The notes below the pieces were generated by a model, which saw nothing but the letters and a program-made list of their open reading frames with translations, did not search any database and had not been told where the DNA came from. Made by a program: the position numbers and the translations under genes. A DNA stretch of 64,000 bases from Gracilariopsis chorda (Eukaryota > Rhodophyta > Florideophyceae > Gracilariales > Gracilariaceae). The stretch's first letter is position 1. Every line of letters begins with the position of its first letter. Where the stretch lies: the NCBI GenBank assembly GCA_003194525.1, contig NBIV01000099.1:124001-188000 (forward strand), written 5' to 3'. This document shows, piece after piece, positions 10,809-20,920 of this stretch.

Positions 10809-10982
10809 TACTTGAAATGAAGAAGTAGAGTGAAATAAGTTGTAGGTGCCTGTTTTGGGAAACTTTTTCTGAAACTTTAGGGTACATTCTAGCTTAAGTA
10901 CACAACCGTCAGCAAATGAGACAATAGGTAAAATAGAAACGTATCCTATTCACAGAACAAAATAAATAACGTACAGTACAAC

Positions 10983-11325
10983 TTACGTATACCCTTGTAA
11001 CAAAAATAGTTATAGTTTACGTAGTGAATAAGTAGGCGGCATAGTACGGCAAACGTATACCCTTCTAACAAAAAAGTTTTAATTTATATAGTGCATACGT
11101 AGGCTGCGCAGTACTGCAAACGTATACCCTTCCAACAAAAATAGTTATACTTTAGGTAGTGCATACGTAGGCTGGGCAGTACTGCAAACGTATACCCCTC
11201 TAACGAAAATAGTTTTTATCTATGTAGTGCATACGTAGGCCACACAGTTCTATAAACGTAGAACTCTCTAACAAGAATAGATATTAACTATACGTTTCAT
11301 ACGTAGGTAAATCGTACTCGATATG
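10983..11325. repeat. Minisatellite, ~67-bp unit, five copies
   Basis: The motif CGTATACCCTTNTAACAAAA recurs at 10,987, 11,054, 11,121, 11,189 and (diverged) 11,257, so the period is 67-68 bp. Each unit also has a TAGTGCATACGTAGGC-like segment. Units have diverged, the last most. It is non-coding. Confidence 0.7.
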
Positions 11326-11500
11326 TATTGAAGTCTGAAACTTGTACTGAGTAGGGATGCAATGCTTGTATACTTAGTAAAATAATACGTCTGTAAACTA
11401 TCAATGTACTGCTGGTTTCAGGAATTTCTTGAAACAATGAAGACAATACTTATACGTATATATCATGCGGGAAACTATTGTGCAACACTGTTTCTCTACT

Positions 11501-13075
11501 TACGTTGATGTCCTGAATGAAAGCACGCAGATTGGATGGATAGTGGGATGGATCCAAGGAAGGCGGACCGGCATCCCACAAAAAGCTGTAGTGCGTGTTT
11601 TTCTGGTTTTGCGTTGGCAGAGCGAGAGCTGCGTTGCCCTCAGTCTGAGAAAGGAAGGACCGCCTCCCGTCACATACGAGAAGTCCATGAACGCTTGCGT
11701 GGTCGCGAAGAGCGTATTCAAGTTGACTAAATGGCTGTGAAAGGCTCGCAGGCTACAGAGACTGCGAACCAACTCACTGCTATGCCTTCTGCGGAAGGTG
11801 ACGCCGCATTCTGACATTCTACTCTTTCCACAGCACACTCCAATGGTATTTTTGCCAAGCAAAACGCATCCGCAGTACGTGCCGCTATAAATTCGCAATG
11901 TTTAGTCCGGGTACGGGCAGAAGGAGAGCGTGTGTGTGTGCTCGCCGCATCTTCCTTATCGCCTTTGACCCGCTGTGAAAAGCGTCTCAGCTTGAAAACC
12001 TTGCACGGATGGCTGGATCATTCCAGGCTTCATCAGCCACAGTACCCCACGCATATTACATGTGATACAGTTCTCGATCCGGACGTCCAGCACACTGCAC
12101 GATCGTCGTATCACGTCGCTGCTGTGGGTGCTGCGGCTGCTGTGGCTGCTGCTGCGGCGGGTGTAAGGGAGCAGGAGTGATCTCATCTTCTTCAACTTCC
12201 AGGAAAACTGGCATTTGCTCTTCTATTTCTTGAGCTTGTAGCAGAGCAGGTTGGTGTGGCAGCTGTGAGGGAGCGGGAGTGATCTCATCTTCTTCCACGT
12301 CCATTGGAATGGGCATCTGTTGTTATTATTCAACTTGCGGGCTGCTTTGGTGGGTGTGAGGGAGCAAGACTGATCTCGCCCTCATCCACTTCCATCGAAA
12401 CGGGCATCTGTTCTTCTTCTTCAAATTGCAGCAGTGGGTGTGCATTTTTCTGCACGGTTGTGTGGCCCTCATCATCGACAGCAGGCGCAGGCATTGGTGG
12501 GAGAGATGGAGGCATTGGAGAGGAAGATTGTTCTGATGTAGGCCTGGAACCACCTGCCCCGGCCACGCACGTAGGTGCAGGAGTAATTTCGCTATCTTCC
12601 ACGGCTGGAATAATGGATCCTTGCACGTGCGCTCCACTCTCATTTACCGGCATCTCATCTGGAGCGGCAGGAATTGGCAGTCATCGAGGTCGTCCAGCTC
12701 CTGGCCTTGCGCCGCCTGCATTCACTCTGGTCCCTCCCTAATTGGCTCTGGAACCCCTGCAATTGGCTGTGGCCCGTCCTGAATTAGCTCTGGCGCCTCC
12801 AGTGCTTGATCGAGCACCTCCAGCTTTCTGTCTGGAGCCTACGGAATTGGCTTTGGCACTTCCAAAATTCTCTCTGGCACCTCCGCAATTGCCTCGAGCA
12901 CCCCTGGCATTGGCTCTGGCACCTCCAGAATGCACTCTTGCGCCTTCGGTATTGGCTCGTGCACCTCCAGTACTGGCTTGTGCACATCCAGAATTGGCTC
13001 TGGCATCTCTAGAGTTAGCTGGAGCACCTCTACCGTTCGGTTTGGCCCCACCAGAGTTTGGGCGTCGACCTCCTC
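11501..13075 (-). pseudogene. Helitron D: N-terminal heptad, acidic-repeat and zinc-finger region
   Basis: The clearest copy of the N-terminal region. From about 13,075 down, heptads of the type GGARANS run for about 20 repeats (12,738-12,935 is the open part); the usual ATG is ACG here. Then come 12,330-12,653 (MPVNESGAHVQG..., MPPSLPPMPAPA) and 12,056-12,316, with about 30-residue repeats of the form MPxxMEVEEDEITPAPSxPP. The 11,500-11,898 frame holds YCGCVLLG...GVCCGKSRM, then a tract matching the Helitron segment before Rep (LVNLNTLFATTQAF...SYVTGGGPSFLRL). Frame breaks separate the pieces. Basic N-terminal and acidic middle regions suggest disorder; function is unknown. Confidence 0.6.
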
Positions 13076-13089
13076 ACGTTATTTTAATA

Positions 13090-13700
13090 TTACGAAATGA
13101 AAACAACAATTCATTTTTTTTAAAGCGCTAAAACATTTGGCAGGGTTCCAGAATAATTTCCAATGTAACACAAAGTTTAAAGTGAAGGAAAGGTTGCAGT
13201 TTGTTGCTTTGAACCCAGTGGGCCTAGTTGCATGAGCAATTAAAAACATTGTCGCAAGACTTATATTTGCCCGATGCAGTCGTGCGGAGCACAGGGACTC
13301 TCGACACACTCCTTTTGGATTTTGACGGGCGGAGTGTGCCCAGTTTGTTTTCACGCCATTTGATGTGTAACCCACGTCCGGTTGTAAGGATTGGTCTGCC
13401 TTTACTCACACACTGAAGTGTGGTTTCCGGCTCCAAGAGGTACGATATGGCGGCCGCCCCGGACCCGCACAGGAGGCTTGTATTAGGTCCGGGAAACCCT
13501 CAGACGTCCTGGACGTCTTCAAAGGACCAGTATACCACAAAGGAGCACCTGATCTTTCCCAGACCCGATGTACTCAGTGGGTTACTCTTGAGGCGACCTG
13601 CATACGAGCTCGGCCTTGCCTCGGTCCCAGCCCAGCAACAGTGCCCAAAGTAGCAAAAGGTTACATTTGCACTGTGCCATTGCAGTATTCTTGCTCTGTG
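13090..13700 (-). repeat. Conserved non-coding Helitron 5' block (copy 3)
   Basis: This is the minus-strand counterpart of the block at 1880-2497. It keeps the CACACTTC-AGTGTG stem (about 13,407-13,422), the segment with GCACGACTGCATCGGG (13,270-13,290) and the AT-rich end. It lies directly 5' of the heptad coding region, as in the copies at 48 kb and 52 kb. Confidence 0.55.
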
Positions 13701-14027
13701 CATTGTCTGCACTGGCGCAGTGCAACATGTCAGCCACGAGTAGTGTAAGCCAGCTGCTGCTGCTGAGTGGTTGGAACTGCATTCATTTACTATAGTGCCA
13801 GCCACCCAACATCAGAAGCAGTCAGCATGCATCAGCATGCAGCAGCAGCCAATAATTTGTATGCTTCGCTGCTGCTGCTGCTTGATTTGGTAAATGGAAG
13901 GGAGGCGTGGCGCCAAGAGAGGTTTTTGAACGCTGTGAAGAAGTCGTGCGGGGGTTTTTATTTATGCAACGCCTTCGTTCAATCAACATGTACCCCTACA
14001 TACGCTGGTAATTGTATAGAATGGAGA

Positions 14028-14575
14028 CATACATGAAAATGGCCTTCAACTGCCGGTGGTGCTGTGCGCCGCTGAAGAGGGGTGACTTTGGGAGATCTGC
14101 GGGCTGTTTCTGCTCACTAACCCTCGCAGATGGCCCGCAAACCAAGGTGAGCCGCGGCGCAGACAGTAAATATGGAATAGGGTTGCAATTGAGCGCCCAT
14201 GCGTGGGTGCTTGGATAGCACTGTTGAATGTGTAGTGAACAGTAAAATGTAATTGGCCGACACTGCCAAAATGACAGCAGTGCCAGTCCTTGTGCAGCAG
14301 GGTCGCTTGCATTGCTGCAGTTCCAGCCAGTTCCCAGCTCCGGCAGTCAACATGCAGCAGCAGTCAATGAGCTTTGAGTTTTGCTGCTGCTGCTGTTGAT
14401 GCTGCTGCTGCTGGTGGTGGTGAATTATTTGAATGGAAGGGAGGCGTTGCGCGAGGAGAGGTTTTCGCACGTGCTGAAGGAAGCTTGCGCGGGTTTTTAT
14501 TTGCGCAACGCCTCTCGTCAATCAAGAACACCCCCATCATACATGAACAAATCATTACAGTATGGGTGGTACTGA
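14028..14575 (-). mobile_element. Short non-autonomous Helitron unit (minus strand)
   Basis: On the minus strand the unit runs from TCAGTACCACCC at 14,575 to the hairpin tail near 14,028. It contains the GAGGCGTTGCGC / GCGCAACGCCTC stem (14,440-14,515) and a CTG/CAG stem (14,380-14,410). Its start is TCAG rather than TCTC, a small deviation from the other units. Confidence 0.55.
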
Positions 14576-15168
14576 CAAGTAGAAGCGGCCTTCGGCCGCG
14601 GGCGGCGCTGCACGCCGCTGAATAGGGGGTAGCTTTGGGAGATCTGCAGGCCGTTTCCACTCCGTAACGCTGGCAAAACGCCTGCAGAGCAATGAGGGTC
14701 GTGGCGCTGAGAATGATTTTGAGACTGAGAAGCTATAGAGGGCCCTTTTGTAACATATCCAGTGCAATGTTTACGGGCATTTAAGGGCAGCATGTTGCAC
14801 TGCGCCAGTGCAGAACAATGTGCTCTGTGTATTGTTCTGCACGCTGCACGGGCGCAGTGCGGCATGCCAGCTACGTGTTGCGCAAGCCAGCTGCTGCTGC
14901 TGAGGGGTTGGCATTGCAGTCATTTACTGTAGTGCCAGCCATTCAGAATCAGAAGCAGTCAACCTGCAGCAGCAGGAGCTAGTAAGCTTTGAGCTTTGCT
15001 GCTGCTGCTGCTGAATTTGGTGAATGGAAGGGAGGCGTTCCGCCAAGATAGGTTTTTGCACGCGCGTACGGGGGCGTGCGCGCGTGTTTATTGGCGCAAC
15101 GCCTCCCGTCAATCAACAACACCCCCCTCATAGATGAACAAATCATTGTAGTACGGGTGGCGTTGAGA
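14576..15168 (-). mobile_element. Short non-autonomous Helitron unit, outer end of the chain
   Basis: The outer 5' end TCTCAACGCCACCC lies at 15,168 and the 3' GC hairpin (perfect stem GCGGCC/GGCCGC) near 14,583-14,600. Right of 15,168 the sequence changes abruptly to Ty3/gypsy pol. Stems of the GGGAGGCGTT type (15,029-15,110) and a CTG/CAG stem (14,998-15,015) are present. Confidence 0.58.
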
Positions 15169-17573
15169 CAACCGTGCCCCAGGGTCGAGGCACCTTGGCA
15201 CAGATATTAATGCACCTCCAGCAGTGTCTTTCCTCAGGTCCTAAACCAGAAACCATCTTGGTCATGACTAGCAGCCAAGCTTCCCGTTTCCCTTTCCTTA
15301 TTTCTTCAAGCCACCACTACTTAAACTTCGTCCTGTAGGAGTGCATAGTTAACTTCCGCCCATTTTGCCTCAGACCAGCGGTGTCGCCGTCGCCTTTCTC
15401 CGACCTGGACTTCTATGAAAAGCTAATTTTGAGGCCATAAGGAGTGTGCTCCACTGCCTACTCTCCTATAGGCAAGTAGTGGTTGCCCGGAGGTACCCTC
15501 ATCTAGTGGCGACCGTATCGGAGAGTTCAACTAACGGAGTCACAATTACAAAGAGAGAAGGACTCAAATACTTTGAGGGGCCTTTCCCTTTCGCGGCTAT
15601 TCCATCCGTCCACGTTCTTTGCACCACACTACACTGCCTGGAAAATCTAATTTTATGAAAACTTCCTAGATTCAAAGGCCTACTTGCCATTATTAACAGA
15701 TTTATCGCTACATGTGCACAATAATCCCTTGGGTGGTACTCACGGAAATGTGTACTTCTTGCAAAATCAAGTTGCTGCTCGGGCGGGGTGGCATCTGCTG
15801 AAGGCGTTCCGTATGATCCGAAACCACTTGATGGATGGCTCTCCGTGGAACTTCTAATAACTTTCTCTCATATCCAACAGTTTCTGTGCGCGATGTATTG
15901 GGTAGAGAAAGATAGTCCAGAATTTTCCAGCTTCATCATATATCTTCTGAATGAATTCATTGATCTGGTGTACGAGAAAGAAAGAAAACGAACAAAAAGA
16001 GCCGTTAGAGACATCATTCTGGACTTCTTTGAGAGAGGTTAGAGCAAAAGTATTGCTTTCAATTGTTTAACTGGGCCCTTACGATTCGCCGTAACACTTG
16101 CCCATCACGAAGGATGCAATTGCCTTACTGTTTTCACAGACTTCAGTGATCATTGCTGTTCAAGTGTCATCACACACGTTTTAGTCCAAGATCTGAGTCG
16201 TTTCTACTAAAAGCAACATTATGAACCGCTATCCTTTTGTTTAGGACGTCTCAATGCAACGAAGCTTGATAGGTGATTCAAAGAAAGGGAAGGATATGCT
16301 GCCATGGCTACAGTCGAGTGCATGTCTTGGCTAACCACCGCATCCTCTGGTATTGACCTGCACATCAATCACAATAACTTTGGTTTCCTTCCAACCCAAC
16401 TTTTCTTAACACCATATCTTAATCAGTCGTCTACTCGCAAGGTTCTACGCCAGACTGGTCGATTGAGTGCGTACACATATCTTGGTTTCCTTATGAATGG
16501 ACCTGACGAATTATGGGGCGATCTGCTCACCCACTGTTCCACATCAAACGTTGTGGTACGTCTGATCAAGATTCCAGTGGTTCCATCCTCCGTGTCTGAA
16601 ACCTTTTGGTGCCCAACCGTCGCCGAAACAATCCAGCTATACACAAAACACACTGCCCAGCACTCACAGGATACAATAATGTAATATGTTTAATGGAAAG
16701 CCATCAACGAGGCACCTTAGATGCCTCACAGTGCCGAAGAACTGCAACTCAGTCTCTGAAGCATCATCCAAATAGGTCCATCTGAAACATAGGAATCAAA
16801 CCAACAGAAATCATTTTAAGGCATTACTTCTCCGGAATATTAAGGCTTCAAAACCTTAGAAGAAAGTTTTACAATTCAAGAATTGCAGTTGGATTGCATT
16901 ATCCAATGGTCTTTGCGTATGAGCAAAACGCCATATTCCACAAATGGACACCTCTGGCACAAGATATTAGCACGTTTTTAATTTTTTGGATGTCGCGCGG
17001 ATTTCAAATGGAGAGTGGCCGTTTTCAAATTATTGCAGTCAGAGTTTAAACTGAATGTAAATCGTATAACAAGCACTAGATCCGGATTTAATCCATTTAG
17101 CTTCTGTGCGTCATCTACAGACGCCATCCATTTTCCAATCGCACTCCCATAATTTCATAAACATATTCCAGGGTTCTGGGGCACGCTTATGGACCACTTG
17201 AAAGCCTTATTGCAGGGGTGTGTGACCTGCATATGAATAACAGGAGATGAATAAGTTTTTACTCCTTCCAAACCCGGCGTACATTGCACAAGACCCACCG
17301 ATCTCCTGCACATCGATCATATTGACATTAAAATAAACCAAAACAGCACCAACTACATACTAATGCTCCGTGACGACCATTCTGATTACAATTGGTTCTT
17401 TCCAACTTCCTCAACAACTGTAGATAATTCCTCACTAGCCATTACCGAGCAGTGGGCAGCGTTTGGTGTTCCGCAGAGTCTAATTTCAGACATTCTAGAT
17501 CATTTTAAGAACGAAACCATTCGTATGATCTCCATAGCGCTTCAAGTACCACACGGTTTAGCCTTATCGTATA
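15169..17573 (+). pseudogene. Ty3/gypsy (chromovirus-like) pol remnant, left part
   Basis: Several pieces of one pol read left to right. 15,788-16,042 matches the end of reverse transcriptase (LITFSHIQQFLCAMYWVEKDSPEFSS...KRTKRAVRDIIL). 16,304-16,684 matches the RNase H/connection region (LRQTGRLSAYTYLGFLMNG, LWGDLLTH, VVRLIKIPVVPSSVSETFWCPT). About 17,315-17,573 is the integrase core, with LLHIDHIDI, the first acidic pair in LRDDHSDY and the second in SDILDHFKNE. Stops and frameshifts lie between. The gene stops inside integrase at 17,573, where a younger LTR element starts, and resumes at 22,184. The N-terminal half of pol is not recognisable here. Confidence 0.72.
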
Positions 17574-18866
17574 GGTCAGGCACTTTCAGGCACTTTCTCC
17601 CTCTGATGTTGCCCAAGATGGATGTTAGGCATTCCCCCCATTAATGCCCTAGGTGGAAAAGGCGGAAAGGGGGTGTAGTCAATATGAGATGCGATTTCAT
17701 TTTAAGAACCAACCAACCTCTTGCCTTTTCCAACTCTGGTTCCACTCACAGCCATCTTCAACGCCGCCTCAACTTGCCGCGCCTGAGCCCCAGCACCAGG
17801 CTCAACATCAACGGCAGCGGCCTCCACCCCGCTACCACGTCTGGCGCGCGATCAGCGCCAGGCGTGCATGCCCCGGAAGCACTCTGTTGCAGCTCCGCTA
17901 CATTCATTCTCTTGGTGTCGTGGGGCCATGGCACCGCACTGAACGTGCACCGTTGCCGCGCTGGCCACCGCCGCCATGCCCCTGGCGCAGACGCTGCCCA
18001 ACATGCTATTGCATAATGGCGGTTGCGTCTGGTTTGGAAATACGGGGGTGGTTAGAACGATGTTGCTGGAATCATCTGGTAATGTCACGAGATGCTGTAC
18101 AGACACAGAAATAATCTAAGAAGGCCAGTACCTTTGCGAAGCTTGTTTATCATGGCAGGGAACTCTCCCAAGATTTCTTGTTGTGGGTTTTTGCTTTGAC
18201 CTACTATGCAGAAATAGAGATTATGCGCCTAGCCTAATTGTCTAGAAAAGCCCGGAGTCGGCGGCCTCCAACCTAGCTAGGGCCAGACCACTTCTTCTCC
18301 CTTTAGTAACCCCCACCTTCTCCTAGAGCAGTCTGCCTTTCTCTGCCATCAACCACACTCTTCACCACTCACCCCTTTACGTGCTGCGGCTCGGTCTCCC
18401 GCATTTTCCCACTTGCTTGTACTACGCTGCCCTTGTTTGGGCTTGTCTTTTGTAGCACAGTGCACTTCGGCCGCGCACTAGACCTAAGGGTTTGGTCGTG
18501 CGTCAAGCCATTGCGCTATACTAGGACCGATCATCAGAATTACGCTAGATCTAAGGTTTTGATCGCGTAGGTTATCTGCTGGTGTAGTCTTTTTGCTACA
18601 TTGTACTGCAATTTGTTGCCCTTTGTGTTTTGCGGTCACTACCGGGTTTCCTTTCTACCTTGCATGTTGGTTCGTTGTCGCAGTTTGTGTCTATTTACTA
18701 CATTGGCGTTGTACGCCTGTGCTGGTACTCTCAAGCTACAAATATATTCTTGATCTACTCTCCAGGAAATAAGGAAACAAAGAGGACTGTCATCGTCCGG
18801 TGTCGTGACATCTTTCACCATGACGCTCACAGTATATTCGTGACATCGTTCACCATGAGACTCACA
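17574..18866 (+). repeat. 5' LTR
   Basis: It aligns with 20,921-22,178 along its whole length and then carries 35 extra bases (18,832-18,866). Its first base is G where the 3' LTR has T. The extra bases are GTATATT, which equals the host sequence after the 3' LTR, followed by a second diverged copy of the last 28 LTR bases. The presumed primer-binding site follows at 18,867. Confidence 0.75.
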
Positions 18867-20448
18867 TGGTACTCTCGAGGAGGGCCAAACTCCTCGGAAA
18901 TTACAAGTGTCGTCTCTCTAGACGCATGTTCTTCTGACGTCAGCAAGTTTCTTTTCTTTTATGAGAATGTCGGTACCAGAGGAAAGTCGAACGTGGAACA
19001 GGCATTGGAGTTCCTCGGCTACCTGGAAGGTGAGGAATTCGAATTCTATTATGAGAACTTTGCGTCAGATGTGGATTTACCTACTGATGCATTTAAATAC
19101 GATAAGGTAAAGGCAGCCTTCTTGGAACGGTTTGGTGGGACTGAAGAACCCGAGGAGTACATTTGCCACGCTGTCTCCTTCAGGTGAGACTACGGTGACT
19201 TCTTGGGATCATTGAAATGAATAGACATATGTTTCGAGAAGGCATGATTCAACTCAGAGGCCAAGATTGGGTGGGTTGCTTCGGAAGGCTGTAATGGAAT
19301 TCTCAAATCTGGCTCAGTTTGTTATCTATCGGGGAACGGCAGACTATCAAGCATTGAGAAACCTTGTGAGGGCCTTTGTGGCTGGGAAAGAAGTGCTCAG
19401 CTCCCATGATGCCCTACATGTTCTTGCACTCCCAAAGAAAATTCTACAAAAGTATAAGACAGGCTCTCATGCTCTTCTCGAAGGCAAAGTAGATGAACTC
19501 ACAAATCGGCTGGCACAGTTAACTTTGTTAGTCAAGAAGAATCAAGCTGTGGATAGAAGGAATGAAAAGAATTGACTCTGTGCACACTGTCAGCAACCAG
19601 GACATTACTCAACTCGTTGCAACTCGAACCCTCATCGCAGTACCCAATGCGGGCGTTGTGGCGAAGTAGACCACGCAAGGGCCTCGTGTTGCAAGAAGGA
19701 TGTTGATGTTGAGCACAGGGTTGGATTCGATGACATCCAAGTAGAGTTCGAACGTGAGACTCGACTGGAGAAGAATGACAAGGGAGATAACGTGCAGAAC
19801 AGCCAACAAACAAGTAATGTCTGCGTCGTCATCGAGGACGAAAGTAATGAGGAATACGTGACCAAGACGAAGAGAACAGCTGACGGTGCGCCAGTACCAA
19901 AGCAGCCTCGAATGAAAAGATCCATGCGGCTACCCTCTCTGCTTATCCCATCAGTAATAACAGAGAACAAACCTCATGGCTTACCGAAATACGTAGTAAG
20001 TCCCAAAAAGCCGACTAAGAAACAAAAGATGCAACCTAGGAAGTCTTCCAGCAAATCAAAGCTACAGGAACATGCAGGAAAATATAATGTTCTTGAGGAA
20101 CGTGCAAACGCCTTCTTTGGAATCACCTTCGGCCAGCGTCTTCGTGGTGATGCTGACGACGCAGAACATCAATGCCTCAACGCAGTCATGACTATCACTG
20201 AGGATGGGAATCAAGGTGAATCTATCCATCTCGAACAAAACAACACTATCACAGTCTTGCCTCTTATGGTAGACTACATCATTTTCGAAATGGACGATAG
20301 CCTTCAGGATCTCGTCGTGGCTGGGCGTCGTATATTTCTGTGGCTTGCAGACCTACAAGAATCTCCTCCCGCACGGGAGAAAATCACCTGGATATCTATG
20401 CATCTTTGTTTATCACTTTACAAGCTTAGTGGACCTCTACTGGTTTAG
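18865..20448 (+). pseudogene. gag with zinc knuckles and protease-like start
   Basis: The capsid-like part reads NVEQALEFLGYLEGEEFEFYYENF...FLERFGG (to 19,187) and, after a frame break, FSNLAQFVIYRGTADYQALRNLVRAF (19,267-19,575). Past a stop come two CCHC knuckles, CAHCQQPGHYSTRC and CGRCGEVDHARASC (about 19,581-19,690). The last frame (19,792-20,448) is basic and ends with the protease-proximal motif EERANAFFGITFGQRLRGDA, which in full-length relatives leads into protease. Gag packages element RNA. At least two frame interruptions suggest a dead copy. Note that the knuckle region lies between the open frames, in frame with 19,792. Confidence 0.68.
18867..18884 (+). other. Candidate primer-binding site
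   Basis: The 5' LTR ends in CA and is followed directly by TGGTACTCTCGAGGAGGG, which has the expected TGG start. I cannot name the matching tRNA. A 7-bp inverted repeat CGAGGAG/CTCCTCG overlaps and follows it (18,876-18,897), which could form a stem in the RNA leader. Confidence 0.5.
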
Positions 20449-20920
20449 AGTGCTTTCAGGACGTTAAGCAGACTCTTTGGAAGAATCCAACTCCGCCTAG
20501 GACGCTCTGTTGACTATGCATTCCTCATCTACCTGTATCATTTCACGGTAGGTCGATATGGCCACATTCCTCGCGAATCCACCTTTCAGCAGGAAACAGC
20601 TGCGTTCATCCAGCAGATGGGACGTGGAAAAGACTTTGTGCTAAAGTATAAACCGGATATCAATCAAATGATGGTTCCATTTCCCTTCCGCTACCAGGTA
20701 ATCTCGCCTGAGCCCCAGTACCAACATTGAAGAACGGGTTGTCAAACTATACTTAATGAGGAGGACAACTTTATTCGGAAACTCATTGTTACCTGCACTC
20801 TATACCAAGTTCTATGCGGAGTCTGGCATAATCTAAAAAGCTATCTGGCTATTACTGACGAACATTTCAGTGACTGGAACAATCCTGTCGCCCAGGCGAA
20901 GCGACCGCTGCGTGGGGGAT
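20449..20920 (+). other. Internal 3' part of the gag-only element with purine run
   Basis: The frame stays partly open but I see no reverse transcriptase motifs. It ends with GCGTGGGGGAT (20,910-20,920), a purine-rich stretch in the position of a polypurine tract just before the 3' LTR. The sequence is otherwise unassigned. Confidence 0.4.

Larger units (their letters stand above)
10303..11500. other. Non-Helitron spacer between two Helitron chains
   Basis: The Helitron tail ends at 10,302 and the minus-strand chain is recognisable only from 11,501. The 1.2 kb between holds one open frame (10,419-10,808, minus), a five-copy minisatellite (10,983-11,325) and otherwise AT-rich sequence. No transposon ends are visible. 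It is probably the host DNA, or an older insertion, that the Helitrons flank. Confidence 0.4.
11501..14027 (-). mobile_element. Helitron copy D, 3'-truncated
   Basis: The copy reads on the minus strand from a TCTCC start at 14,027 through the palindromic leader with CTG/CAG stems (13,780-13,900), the conserved 5' block (about 13,700-13,090), and the N-terminal coding region. Homology to copy A stops at about 11,501, within the segment that follows the zinc finger. Rep and helicase are missing. The break follows ATCAACGTA, and the bases there (GTAAGT) look like a splice donor, but copy A reads GTACGA so I treat it as a truncation. Confidence 0.62.

Noticed and set aside
11490..11501. A splice donor (GTAAGT) ending the Helitron D coding region
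   Set aside because: Copy A has GTACGA at the same place and continues coding, so the loss of homology is better explained as truncation.
12738..13075. Regular short repeats that could suggest a CRISPR array
   Set aside because: The 21-bp units are contiguous without unique spacers, are coding, and the DNA is eukaryotic.
19532..19970. Minus-strand frames of 60-110 codons over the gag region
   Set aside because: They are antisense to the zinc-knuckle and basic gag segments, which have clear family motifs on the plus strand.
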